DNA of 64,000 nucleotides from Andrena cerasifolii (Eukaryota; Arthropoda; Insecta; Hymenoptera; Andrenidae): NCBI RefSeq assembly GCF_050908995.1, contig NC_135123.1:8370001-8434000 (forward strand). Direction: 5' to 3'. The notes below the pieces were generated by a model. The model was not told the DNA's origin, searched no databases, and worked only from the letters and a program-made list of their open reading frames with translations. Shown here in pieces: positions 1 to 11,657 of this stretch. Position 1 is the stretch's first letter. Each line of letters starts with the position of its first letter. The translations under genes and the position numbers were made by a program.

Positions 1-601
1 ATTTACCTTGAGATATCACGTTATCTATTTTAAAGCACTTTATTTCTATTTTCAACATTGTAAACATCATTTGGTCGACTTAGCTTGCGATACATTACAG
101 TAGCAATCCCGCACAAAAGTGCGGCATCTGTCCCGAATGCCTGCAACCTATTCCGGCAGAGAAATATCGCACAAACTCCCTTTAACCTATTACAAAAGTT
201 ATATCACGAAGAACTATGAATTTCTAACTATTATAATAGCAAAAACAAACACGGCGTAACAAACACGAGAACGTGTTTCCCTTATTACTTTTAAATATAA
301 GTATAGAAGCAAAGTGCGGTAGGCTTACCTAAAGAACAGCAAAATCTTTAAAAGTAATAAGGGAAACAGGTTCTCGCTTAAAAATCCGATCCAAGCCCAC
401 AGCCCAGAGCAAATAAAATGAACAGCGCTGTGCTTTATTACCGACAACCCTGAAATACCAAAAGTGCGGCGTCACTCCCAGTGCGGCATCTCTGCCATAA
501 TTATGAAAATTTAGCACCAAGTGTTCCGCGCCTGATTTAGCGGCTACGGTTCGAAGCGAGATGGCCAATGGTCCTCTGACGGTTGATCTTTATGATTGCA
601 G
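1..601 (+). other. Intron upstream of the dpr exon, ending in its 3' splice site
   Basis: No coding exon is seen here. The intron ends with TTGCAG at 596-601. A CTGAC branch-point-like sequence lies at 576-580, about 21-25 bases before the AG; the pyrimidine tract between them is short and mixed, so this is a weak-looking but usable acceptor. The stretch contains repeated GTGCGGCATCT-type words (about 120, 464 and 481) and an inverted repeat at 264-378, listed separately. The preceding dpr exon, with the first Ig cysteine, is not in the window. Confidence 0.6.
264..378. repeat. Inverted repeat with 32-nt arms upstream of the exon
   Basis: The arm at 264-295 and the arm at 347-378 are reverse complements with about one to three mismatches; both contain TTTCCCTTATTACTTTTAAA or its complement. 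The loop is about 51 bases. It could be a small foldback transposable element. It lies about 220 bases before the acceptor of the dpr exon, so a transcript would carry a stable stem-loop near the splice site. No target duplication was recognised. Confidence 0.7.
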
Positions 602-815
602 GTGTCCTGGGTCCGCAGACGCGGGGAGGAGCTGCACCTACTCACGATCGGGCTGGACACGTACGCGAGCGACTCCAGGTTCACCCTGGCCTATGAAAAG
701 CCGAACGATTGGCGGCTGCTCCTGAGCTCGGCGACCGAGCGAGACGGTGGCCTGTACGAGTGTCAAGTCAGCGCTCATCCTCCATTAATCAGAACTGTCC
801 ATCTAACGGTGTCAG
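602..815 (+). CDS. dpr-family Ig domain 1, internal exon (second half of the V-type Ig fold)
   Basis: This is an internal exon of 214 bases, 71 codons plus one base (phase 0 in, phase 1 out). It starts VSWVRRRGEELHLLTIG, continues with TYASDSRF and ends with the Ig F-strand signature DGGLYECQVS and a SAHPPLIRTVHLTVS tail. VSW, HLLT-G, TY-SD-RF, W-L, DxGxYxC and the 'HPP' step are hallmarks of the insect dpr family. Dpr proteins are neuronal cell-surface Ig proteins, usually with two Ig domains, that bind DIP partners during synaptic matching and wiring. The exon begins right after CAG (599-601) and stops at AG/GTGAGT (815/816), the family's usual boundaries. The first Ig cysteine and the second Ig domain must lie on other exons, which I do not see in this window. 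The 'NDWRLL' segment resembles the dpr14/dpr20 type more than dpr1-10, but I cannot name the paralogue. A lachesin- or neurotrimin-like Ig protein is the less likely alternative. Confidence 0.9.
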
Positions 816-3425
816 GTGAGTAAATGTGTATTTGCGCGTGTATATCCGCCCGCATTTGCTTGTCAGGCTACGAAGAGCAATCGCAAACCGAAATTTCTAC
901 CCGGTGGTCCTAGAATATATATATATATGTCCTTTGATCTGACGACTTTGGCGTCACCTATAAATCAGCCTGCACGGACAGTGCTCAAAGCGAGACTGCT
1001 GCGCGATGGATCTCCGCTAATCAACTGTAACGAGAATTTCACGGGGAGGGGGATGCTGGGCAATTATCCGGTCTCCCTTTTTCGCCCGCGGATAATGGAG
1101 ACCCGCGCTCGTGTTCGTTCGTCATTTGGTCCTTTCAATGGGCCGACATAAATCGTTTATTTTGAAACGGGAATGCATCCGTCATTCGCGTTTTGTTCTA
1201 CACTTCGGCGAGGTAAGCAAGGATAATTAATGGAGAAAGATGAAAGGCCAGAGAATGGTCGAAGGATCAGATTCCTCGCATCTGCAAGGATTATAGAGTT
1301 GACCGGCAACACAGGAGTTTATTGCTGTTGGGTGTTGTTTTTTAAATGGCAGAATAGGGGCTGTTAAATAACAATAGGATCGCGTTTAGTGTGTTTGATA
1401 TTAGCGTCGAAAGAAAAATTTTGATTCTCCAAATACAATAACAAGCATTGACGTGATCTATCAAATATGCGATTATCCAAATAATATCAGTTACCATAAA
1501 AGAACAGAGGAAGTAACAAATAAGAGAAAAATTTTATTTGAATAATCATTGGCTAAATGTTTGTTCCAATAACTTTGAGTCGTGCTTCTGTTAAGTGTAT
1601 GCTGTTTAAAAACTAAAATCTTTATACTCAAAAGTAGTAGAAAAAGGACATATTTCTTTATAGAAGAATCACAAGCAGGGGCGCAAGGAGCATTAATTAT
1701 TATTATTACGGTACAGTAATTTTAATAACCACAGATATAAGAGCAGTTATATGAAATGATACTTTTATATATTTCGAAATGTACGGGCAAACTGAAATGA
1801 AGAAATTTCTTACGCTTTCCTTATGAAACTGTGTATAATCGTGAATTTGTATGGCTTTAAAATTGCACAGGATATATGTGTGATGGAATTTGTATGAATG
1901 ACTTAAAATTTAAAAACCGTCTCTCAAAGTGTAGTCGCAGGGCAATGGGGGTTTTTATATAGTACAATAAGGAATACGAATATGCTAAGAATATTATTGT
2001 ATGAGAAATATAAACGTAGATATTGCAGTTAACATTTCACACAAAACCTACACTGTTCCTGATCTAATTTAATTAAATGAAAGGGTAAAGCATAATACTC
2101 GATCTCTCTCCCGAAATATTATTATTTAAATAATCCGTTTCTTGTCCACTAATAAATTTAGGAGAATAAAATATCCCCGCAATCCTGCCTCATTCAAATT
2201 CATACCCTCCTTTTGAGGTATTTGCGCGTCAGCCACGAATAGCCAGCGTAAGCTTATGCAAATATATATATATTTTTATAGAAAAGCACCCCACCAAGTG
2301 GGACTTTGATAGAAATACGTTTCGTCATTAGAGAGTTTTAAAAGTAAATTTTTTTATTTTGCACGTTTCGCACACGTATACTTCCAGCACATGCGTACAG
2401 AACTTGCTTACAAATTATCTCGAGTACAGTAGCGACCATGATACAGCGAGGTCGTAATTATCGTAATAAATATCGTACTTGCGTAAACCTCCGCAGTCTA
2501 GTCACGGACACACTGTAAAATTCCGCGATTTAGAACGGCCGTTTATCAGAAAACGATCGAGGCTGAGGTGGCTAACGAGAAGCGCACTCAACCCGCGAAC
2601 AGTAGCATATTACGGCCCTCGTCGGGTTCATCTCGTCGAAGGGAGGGCGACAAAATCCAGCCTCATTATTCTCTTAATCTTGCCGCGGAAAGTATCTCGG
2701 GAAAGTTGGCCGGTAGATACATAATCCACGCGTTCCACGGAGCATTTTCGCCGGACCATAAATCACGGCGGCTCGCGTCGTTAGAGTCGTCCTTGTCGTG
2801 GCATAATGGCGATCTTGGAGCTGTAACGATGTCCTCGTCGCACTCCCGGCCCGGCGTACGTATACCCCCTTAATTGGAGCCCCCTCCCTCCTTTGCATCC
2901 TTGTAGTTCCCTCTCGCTCGCCCCAGCAGTATTGCTTTCCCTCGTTTTCGGTGTTTCTTTCTTCCTGTTCTGATGACGCGGCACGGATTTGCCGATTCCT
3001 CTCCAGTTCCATAGGTACAGATGCCAGGGAATTGCATGTCCTTTCTTCAGATCGATAATGTACAGGATATTCGGATTATTGAAACCCAATATCTTTCATT
3101 AAAGTGGATGTTGTAACAATAAGGAGAAATCGAGCAGGGGAGAGTTTCGGTACTAATAAGCAGGGAGCAGGACAGGCATAAGTGCATAATAAATCGGGGG
3201 TGGTTATGGTCCAAGTTCATTTTTTTTTAAACGGAATGGCGTATAGATTTTTACTATTTTAAACGGCTCTTCGAATGCCAAGTATTGTTTATTTAAAATA
3301 TATACTGATGGCGAGAAGAATTATTTATAATGGGATCTTTAATTTGGGGATGAACCACTTTTCAATTTAAATATCATTTTCTTCAATATTACAAATTTCA
3401 TTCAGTCTCTTGTATGGATTTATAT
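816..3425 (+). other. Start of the downstream dpr intron; nothing coding seen
   Basis: The 5' splice site GTGAGT sits at 816-821. The following 2.6 kb is AT-rich except for a GC-rich patch at about 2470-2980, where several overlapping open frames on both strands contradict each other and match nothing I know. A short (AT)n run lies at 914-928. No second-Ig-domain exon of dpr was recognised. Confidence 0.6.
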
Positions 3426-3885
3426 CAGGGATCGAAAAAGTTCGAGAACTCTTAATTTTCAAAAAAATTCTGTTAAAACTTATATGTTTCGTTTAAGAAA
3501 ATATCTGTGCCTGTGGAATTTTTATTGAACGAAATGTTGCGTAGGTAAATATTACAAATAAATAACACATTCAGAATACCAATATAACTTTAATAATTAT
3601 TTATTATTGTGTAGTATTTATTCATTGAACAGTATTCAGTATTTGTTACAACGATGGAGAGTTTTTTTTTAATATGGATGAACAAAGTACCCGTTCCTGT
3701 ATAGAGAAATTTTTACCTTTATATTTTACAAGTTCCATTCCAACTAGAACATTTATGTTCAAGAACTTTTACTTTATCAATCCTCAGGGGAACTTACAAT
3801 GTGAGAACATTTCTGAAAAAAAAGTTCCACGGTCTATGTTTAAACTAGACCCTATTGAAAAGTTCCAGGACTCTTTCGAACCTTG
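3426..3885. mobile_element. Candidate hAT-like non-autonomous element (imperfect termini)
   Basis: Imperfect terminal inverted repeats: CAGGGATCGAAAAAGTTC at 3426 and, read from the other strand at 3885, CAAGGTTCGAAAGAGTCC. The CAGGG-type end is usual for hAT-family elements. The expected 8-bp target duplication is not convincing (ATTTATAT against ATTAAACA). The 70-codon open frame inside (3674-3886) has no recognisable domain. An old, diverged element is the best reading. Confidence 0.4.
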
Positions 3886-6800
3886 ATTAAACATTTCCCT
3901 GACACAAACCAAATTCCAACTTTCTAAACTCTATAAACCTCGCCTCTGTTTTGTCAGTTCTCCTCAGAATGCTGTAGCCTCGTGGTTCTGCGAAGGTGCA
4001 TCGGTCTGGTTGGGCGGGGTGCTTGTTTAAAATGAGTCATTCAATTTCGCGATTCCCGCGTGGAATGGTCACTGAGCGTTACGTGAGCTGGCCGATAATA
4101 TTGCGACTCGTTGCCTTTGTCGTCGTAAATCGAAAAGTCGATTGCTGCAAAGCCCGAGGCTGGCAGGCCAGCCGTATCGACTTCAACAACGTTTTATCAC
4201 CGATCGTTCGTTCATTCTATTAAAGTGTGACTATGCAACGAGAACATGGTGGCGATATCTTGATCACCGATATTCCTAGCAATTTCAGGTTAATAGAGAC
4301 ATTCCGCGAGCCGGGCAAGTTTATTCCACGGACGCAGAGGCGACAGATTATTTGATAATGAGAATATTCGATTGTGGCCGCTCTGACGCAAATCCACGGC
4401 GAACAGGGGCCAAACTTCAAACGATCGGTATCCGGGTCGCGAACTCTTCTGCGATTCCCTGCGAATATGGTGTTCTGGCAAAGCCACGCTGTCGAGTTCT
4501 CGCCTGGACCATAGTCACGAAACGATTGCCACATGCGAATTAGCTGGTTGTACGTCGGATAACTTGGAAAATAATTAAATAAAATCGATCGATACCAGTA
4601 AGGGAACACGTTGCGGGTTCGCAGAGTGACTCAAGACAAGAATAACGGCGAGTGCGGGTTCGCGGTGTTCCCCTGCAAGCAGGGGATGAAAGAGGGGGCA
4701 GACCGGCGCACAGTGGTCCGGATTGGGGATGTTAGTGACGTTTGGGTATAACTTGTGAACTTTAAAAATGTATATAAATAAAAAATGTTATGTTAAACGA
4801 TTTTATTTAAAGTGCGCTAAAAATTTAGAAACAATCCATTTCTTGTACCTAATTTCGATGGTGTTTTTCAATTTAAATAAAATCGCGGAGCAATGTATAT
4901 CTATAAAAATGTGTAACTAAGTAAGTAGACAAAATTATATTTAAATAACTAAACAAAGAAGCAATTTCTTACGATTTTACCTCGTTTAAGGAAAAAGGCA
5001 CACAAACCACTTGCTTGGAAGTTATAAATAAAGACATGTATCATTTTCAAGTGATGAATTCTGTTTTCAGAACGTTTGAAGGACACGGTGCTACATCCTT
5101 AACAAATTTGTATTCAATTGCATTACTTTTTATTAAGTTGTACTATATAAAGAAAACTTTGAAATCGATTTTTATGAAATGGCATTTTGACGTATGTGGC
5201 CTTCTTCCATCAAATGCCCCATTTACAATTAATAGACTGTTCGACAAAAGATGCTTTCCGACAAAGTGTATTTTCCTTCGACAATTATTTGGATAACCCG
5301 TTGAGGAACAATTGCGCATTTGCGGTGGTTCGTAACAAATCATTACAAACCCCCGCCCTAATGGCATGCAAAGCACGAATCACATAGAATGCAAGAACTT
5401 TGAGCCGTAATTGAAACCCTTAATTAATCGTTTCTCGAATAACCTTCTCCATTACAGTAATAGATGGATAGCGGATTGGACTAAATGCGCTTAATCGCGA
5501 ATGATAACGAATATTCGGTGAACCAAACAGTTGCAGCAGCGCAAGCGGAGGATTGTTAGGTCTCCGCGTTCCCACCGGGAAATCCAACAACTGCATCGCG
5601 CCCCAGTATCGTTCGGGGCGTTTTTACGGCGTGGCCGTTATTGCCGATTCCGAAATCCAAAATCCAGAAAGACGATAAATCGAGCAATGCACGTTGAACC
5701 GCCGCGTCTCGGGAATTCATGCATCGACGTCGCTGGTTCCATTGTTTCCGTGTATTTATCGGCACACGGTTTCGGAAGAGTTGTTGAAGATCGACCGTGT
5801 TTCAGCCGGATCAGTTGAAGAGCAGAGCGCACGGATGGTACGGATACAGTTGGAGTTATCAGTGGAACAGCTCACGGCCTGCGCTGTGCAGCGTTAAACG
5901 CTAGCAGGGGTACTCTTTATACATGTAACAGTAACAATTGTAATGATAACCGGGTGATTTTAAAAAGGGCCTAAGGTTTTAGGAATTTACAATACTCACC
6001 GAGAGGAGTAAACAATTCTGGACGAACATACATCCTAAAATCAGTCCATTCGGTGTAAGTGGCACTTGTTTGTTTACGAGCGTGCAGTACCAAGCTCCTT
6101 TGCCACGCAGTGAATGTAAGCGGAAGAATGAGCCAAAAGAATTTTAGGCGACCGACTTTTAGGAGCACTTCTCTTATAAAAAAGATTTACTCGTACTTTA
6201 GGCTATAGCCTGAGCCAAACAGCCATTCCTCTGCGCTTGAAGCCATTTCGATCTCGCTCTGCCAGTTGCCGGCTAAACTCCGCAGCTGAAAATCACGCGA
6301 GCTAAACCAGCCGAAGAAGTTTCGTTGTTACATTGCACGAATTGTTTATTACGAAATGAGCGCTTAAAGTGTTGACTAAACGAACAATTTGACCGGGCCC
6401 ATTCGGGGTCGCTAAACTGTGCGCCCGCAGTAAATAACGGCTAGGATGAACAGACAGTGTGTCGGTTTATTCAAGGTCCAACTGACGCGCTGCGCCTCAG
6501 AGTTTCCTCTATAGCAGCATTGAAACCAAGCAAGATGGAGTGAGCATTTAATCTCTTTCTATGAGACCACCGTGCAGGCCACAGGGTGGACGGAAAGCAG
6601 AGTGAGGTCTGAAAGACCACGTCTTAACTCGAAGGGATATCACCGTAAGGAATTTTTGCTATTGGGCAGGCCATAACGGTCACGAATTATAAACGTTCGC
6701 AACCGGGGAAACCTACCCTTAAGGTTGCCAGCAGCAAGCAACGCACCAGGAGAAAAACGGTCACCCATCTTTCCCCGATACGCGCCCCACGATGCTTAAC

Positions 6801-9339
6801 GTCGGTGATCGAACGAGAACCGGTGTTTCCATCGCGGCCACTGCCGCTGGCTGGCTAGGATGAACAGTGCTCCCTACCAAGCGGGCAATAACTTCCGCGC
6901 GATTCATTTACCAGCTCTTGCATCTCCCGCGGCGTGGAAATTTCGATCCCGCCACCGCCGTGGCGCATTACGACAAAAGAAATCGTCAATATGCCGGCGG
7001 AAGGGGCCGAGAGGGTGGACGCGTGAAAGAACGAGCAGACCGGGGAGAAGCGATAGGTGGAAGCAATAAGCGCCGCAGAGCGCCGGCACGAAGATATTTC
7101 TCAGCCAGGTTCGACGCGATAGACTCGTACGATGGTTATGAAATATTTGACCGAAATACCAGGTGAGGGACAGAAATAAATTCCCCTGTTCCTTCCCGAT
7201 ATAAGCGGGAGCGTTTCGCGTGCTCAAATGGCGGAACGAATGACCGTCTTCGTGTTCTTCGTACGTGCGCGCGATACCCGGCATTTATCATCCGCCCATG
7301 TACAGCCCGCGGTCCGCCCGTGTCATTCCGTTCAGATTTTTATTGTTGATTTTTGACAGGACCATAAAGTTTTCTTTTACGAGATTCCGCTAGGCTCTTG
7401 TCGGCCGCTCGACTGTATCCACCTCTCGAGGAACTCGCGACGAATGTTCGGTTAGGAGGAGCGCATCACCGCACGCTTGACGGCGGAAGAAGGATTTTAC
7501 GAGTTCGACGTATAGCATACGCTCGTTTCTTGAATTGTTCGCTGGCCGTTTCGCCGCGAAAATGGCCCCGCACGCCACAAAAACCTACACGCTAAACGGG
7601 AATCTCTCGTATGGGGTAAGGAGAGGAGGAACGTGGTCCTTTGAGACGCAATCGTGTTTTCCCCTCACTGTTTCCTCTTTTTGTTAGGCAAAACGTTTCG
7701 TTCGACTGCTAGAGTTTCTTAGTCAGTTCTAACCACGCGCTGCCGTTATATGGAGCGTGCATAAGTATTGCATTACCGAAAATTGTCAGTAGGTACTCGT
7801 AGTACTGGAGGGTACGCTAACGCAATCCTTGGAGATTGATGGTGAAGTTCGCGTGGCCCTCAGGATTGCATACAAGTGAAAACGGTTCTGGGTTATATAA
7901 CTTCATTGGTTCCGAGCGCCCTCTTTCACGCGAGCTTTGGAAAACGCGATGGATGCTCGTGCTCTCGGACCGCCCATCGGGGCACCGCTGCCCTGGGGTG
8001 AAAACGTAAAAACGGTTCGTATTTTAAATCGTTATTTTTGGTATTTATTCGTCTATTAAAGAAATTGGATTAGTTTCATTCTAATGGATCCTATTTGCAA
8101 TTTCTTTTTCACATTAATAATATCAAAGCTATGAGGTTTTATCCTCAACGTCCCGATTTTGCCCCGGTCTCCCCTAAGTCACAATGTGTCCAGCATAGTT
8201 TCTCAGCACAGATCATGATTCCAACGCAGATGATTAACGATATCCTTTACACGCTCTCCAAGCCGCTTCGGGTTCCACGCATGGCGTATCTGAGTGGTGC
8301 GATTAATATCGGACGAACCACTCGAACATGGCAGAAACTTAAGGGAACTGTAGCCAAGTACGTAGCGCGCATCTCGATCATGCTGGACAAAAAGCGCAAG
8401 GGAAACTGTAGATTCGCGCGTTTGTGCGGCATGGCATAAAGTTGCCCGGGAAAGGGGCTCTTCCGGATGGTCAGTTAGTCTCTGTTTCCGTGCGCATTCG
8501 AGCAAACTTCAGGTTTTATGTCGCGGCACGAGCCCCGATAAAAATGGTAGTCGACGCGCATAGATTGCGCGAGAGGCTCAGAGCGAGCAGCCCTGGGACG
8601 CATTTTTTGCCAGGAAAACGAGCGTACGGAACGAGTCGGTACAAACACACAGCACTCTCTTCTTTCCTGAACTTGCGAAATAATTCCTGCAAGGGGTCGC
8701 GGAGGGGGGTGGCCCGGTGGCTGGAGAGCTTTATTTTTGGCAGACGCTCAAATAGTTAGGGAACTTAAATTCCGCGAGAGAGGACGGAGGTTTTTCGGGA
8801 GGGTAAACTGCTGCCGCGGCCACGACCCTTCTCTCATACTTGCCCCCGCCAACTTTACGAGCGCCCGGCTCTCGCCGTCCCCCACTGGCAACATTCTAAT
8901 CGGGTTTCGATAATGGCTGGACCGTCTATCGATCTAGACGCTGCTGGAAAAACGCGTGAAATTAGGATGGAAGAGGTCCCGCTATGAATCGATGTCCCGC
9001 ATAACAGAATCGACTTACAGGTGTTCTTACAGAGATTTGAAACGATGAGCTTCGCGCTGGAATAAAGTGGTCGATCTGATTCATAAGCTACACAGGTCAT
9101 CAAGAGATATGAGTGGTCGACGGAAATGCAGTGCACAGTAGGTTCTCCTCCGCGCGTTGTGGGCCTTGTGTTGTTCAGTTTTGCAAATGTTTAACTTCGA
9201 AACAGAGTAGAAACTTTTGTTAGGCACTTTCTGTTATCGTAGATGGTATTGGTTCCAAAAAATGTATCGACCACCTCCTACATTTTCTATATCGTAAAAA
9301 CAGAAAGTGGGATGTGGTAAGGCTCTTGGCTATTGAAGG
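3886..9339. other. Gene-free stretch with GC-rich islands
   Basis: Two AT-rich parts (about 4740-5400 and 8010-8110) alternate with GC-rich islands (about 4000-4730, 5520-5900, 6220-7730, 8240-8900). The islands give many open frames of 60-130 codons on both strands that overlap one another and have no recognisable domain, so I treat them as non-coding. Of possible interest are a CCCCTGC/GCAGGGG hairpin at 4671-4686 and the exon-like minus-strand frame at 5971-6168, reported as a finding. Confidence 0.5.
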
Positions 9340-9605
9340 TTAATCCTTGAATGATGGGTATGTTGCTAGGTCACGCGTCGCATGCAGGGTCCATTTTGAT
9401 CCATAATTTCTAAATAATTTCACAATTTAGATTATTTAATTTTGATTAAAATAATTTTCATTGTCTAGACTTAATTTAGGTTAGTCTAAAACTCATACAT
9501 CCTCCAAGAAGTAATACTTATACTGATAATTACTTATTAGTAGAGATATAGTTTGATTTTCGTGGTGGGTCAAAATTGACCCTGCATCCGTCAGGTGAAG
9601 GTTAA
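9340..9605. mobile_element. piggyBac-type non-autonomous element (TTAA-flanked)
   Basis: TTAA occurs at 9340-9343 and 9602-9605. Near the ends are inverted repeats: CATGCAGGGTCCATTTTGAT (9381-9400) on the left and GGGTCAAAATTGACCCTGCA (9568-9587) on the right. The outermost bases (TTAATCCTTGA on the left, TTAACCTTCAC on the right, read inward) also agree. TTAA duplication is the signature of piggyBac transposition. The core is AT-rich with no coding capacity, so this is a MITE that would have depended on a transposase supplied elsewhere. The left end carries about 15-20 extra bases compared with the right. Confidence 0.6.
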
Positions 9606-9929
9606 CGACCCAGGGACTCGGAATAGTTTCTAAAGATTTTGGGTATATACACCTAGTTGGATGAGAGTTTTGGGTCTATGGGGTCTCGTGATAAGGATGA
9701 GGAAACGCAATTTGACAGTTTGTACCGTAAAAGGTATCATTTTACACGCCATTGAAACGTGTCTTGCTATTACGACGGTATCTTGCGAGATGTAGTGAGG
9801 AACCTGAGACCTACTCAAATGGCGTGCAACACGATATCTTTGAGGGTGTGTTCTTTGCTACTCGTTGCAAGGTCGCATTTATTTGGAGGCGATTTGACAC
9901 ACCCTTGATCCTTAAAGTATAATACCTTC

Positions 9930-10022
9930 TTGGGATACAGCGATGTCGTAAAAGCAGAAGAGGGTGAAGTTGGTAGCATCTCCAAGTTCCTCGATAACAA
10001 GTCAAACACCTAAGGACTCGCT
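9930..10022 (+). repeat. Dispersed repeat, copy related to 25783-25880
   Basis: The stretch from GGGATACAGCGATGTCGTAA to GACTCGCTC aligns base by base, with scattered mismatches, to 25790-25880 (GGAATATAGTGACGTCGTAA to GACTCAAGGCTG). Both keep the order GTCGTAA, AGGGGGCGAAGT-like, AACAAGTCAA and AGACTC-like words. In the 25-kb copy this sequence is one arm of a hairpin; here only one arm is obvious. It is an unclassified mobile element. Confidence 0.55.
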
Positions 10023-10361
10023 CAATATATTTTTTGGACATTATGGGCCTTAACGTCCTGGCGTTTGTAGAAACGTGACCAATTATATAAAGCCTGTAGT
10101 AAGTGGTAGAAAACAAATTCCAGTAATTCGTACCCTCGAGAGTATTGTTTTATACAGCATTATATTATATCTTCTAGATGCTTCTAATGTTTGAAGAGTG
10201 TAGTGAACATCTATAGGCTCTTGATTCGCCAGCAAGGCACAAAATGATACTATCGAGTTTACTCCCCGCTGCTTTTATACATTTTTAACTTTACTTCATT
10301 GTTTCATTAAAACACGAGCTATGTGAGGAAGGTGGTTAAACACGAGGAAGAGAAAGTCCAA

Positions 10362-10730
10362 ATATAATAAATGGTACAGGGAGATATGGACGAAAAAAAT
10401 ACGAAACTACCTGGTGGCAGAATGGAGCGAAGAGAGGTGCAGAAGAATAGCGAGATTCAGGATGGGGGACGAGATGAGAGAGGGAAGGTCCTGGGAAGAG
10501 GACGAGATGGGGTGCAGGATATGTAGAGGGGTAATATGTAATAGACCGATGTATAGGGGGAGAGAGAAATGAAAAGGGAATATATGAAAGGGTAAGGGAA
10601 ATACTGGATGAAGAATGTCTGGGAGGAGTGGATGAAGGAGTTGGAAAGGAGAAGAGAGAAGGAAAGAGCAACAGGGGAGGAGGTAGAAGCCGGGGATGGA
10701 GGTGACGAGGGTGGGAGTGTAAAAAAATGA
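10362..10730 (+). pseudogene. Non-LTR retrotransposon (LINE) ORF2 C-terminus, decayed
   Basis: Plus-strand translation gives KYNKWYREIW, then AEWSEERCRRIARFRMGDEM, then REGRSWEEDEMGCRICRG. This is the basic, tryptophan-rich tail with a Cys-x2-Cys zinc-knuckle start that follows the reverse transcriptase in LINEs that are abundant in ants and bees. After a frameshift near 10623 the tail continues as EEWMKELE and ends at TGA (10728-10730). The following 10731-10930 is purine-rich with AATAAAG-type words, as expected of the 3' UTR. The reverse transcriptase core upstream is missing, a typical 5' truncation. A 161-codon frame on the opposite strand is only the antisense of this purine-rich DNA. 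Confidence 0.7.
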
Positions 10731-11657
10731 AAGTAGATGGACGGCGGAAGCGAGTAGAACAAGTACAAAATAAGAGCAGGGTAAGCATAGAGTAAGATTG
10801 AATAGATAAGGAATAATGCAAAAATAGAAGAAAAGGCTAGACGGTAGAGAGAGGGAGAACGGAAGCCAATGTAACGTTAAAATACGAACTGAAACTACGA
10901 AGCAATAAGCATCCTAAGTGAATAAAGTGTCTGCGAAGTGAAAGTTAGCGAAAGGCTTGGAGGACCCGTACCTTGGAACTTATAAATTCAAGTCGGTTTC
11001 CCTTTTACATTTCCCTCGCGAAAAGCTTCAAAGCTTCGGGTGCAGTCGCCGAGAATAAATCAAGGCTTGCCAATACCAAGCGTTACGAGCTTTTATTACA
11101 GTGTCGGTGGTGGTCTTCTGTCACCCGTCGCGTTTATTTACAAAGGAGCCGCCTCTCGGGCCGCCTGTTCGCTTTTTCCCGCCGTTACGTCCGTTTCCTC
11201 CTCCGCGGCGAGCTGTTTCTCCAAGTCGTTACCCCGGCCAGTTATCGCGATTGACTTCTTAACCGGCGTTTCTTTCCACGCCCGAGCGCGAGCTCAGAAA
11301 ACAACCTTGCCCCGTAAAATTGTATCCCCTGGATTTTTATACTCGCGGATGCCAGTTTTTTCTCGGCTGAGTTCGCGAATCACGCCTCAGAAAGGCTGCT
11401 CGAATTACGGATCTTCTCTTCAGTGCCTGCTTTTACACGGAGACGATTTTTATGAGCGATTAATCCCACGATGGAAACACCGTCGCGTGTTGTGATAGGA
11501 GTTACGGTTCTCTTAGTTAATACTCTGTTACTGCCCTCCGACTTGTTGCCATCAAATTGATGGCAGCATACTATATAGTCTCAGACACGTATTTTGCCTT
11601 AAGTAAATGAAACTTGATCGTTTTTTTGTTGTTGTTAAAATGACCCGCGTTTAAGTC
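10731..11657. other. LINE 3' UTR followed by a GC-rich gene-free stretch
   Basis: About 200 bases after the LINE stop remain purine-rich (GAGTAAGATTGAATAGATAAG-like order) and probably belong to it. From 10970 to 11500 the DNA is GC-rich, with overlapping unassignable open frames (10973-11254, 11040-11495). I see nothing else. Confidence 0.4.

Noticed and set aside
4220..4609. 129-codon minus-strand frame
   Set aside because: Two other frames overlap it, one on each strand; no domain recognised.
10336..10821. 161-codon minus-strand frame rich in Ser/Pro/Phe/Leu
   Set aside because: It is antisense to the purine-rich LINE ORF2 tail on the plus strand; its composition is a by-product.
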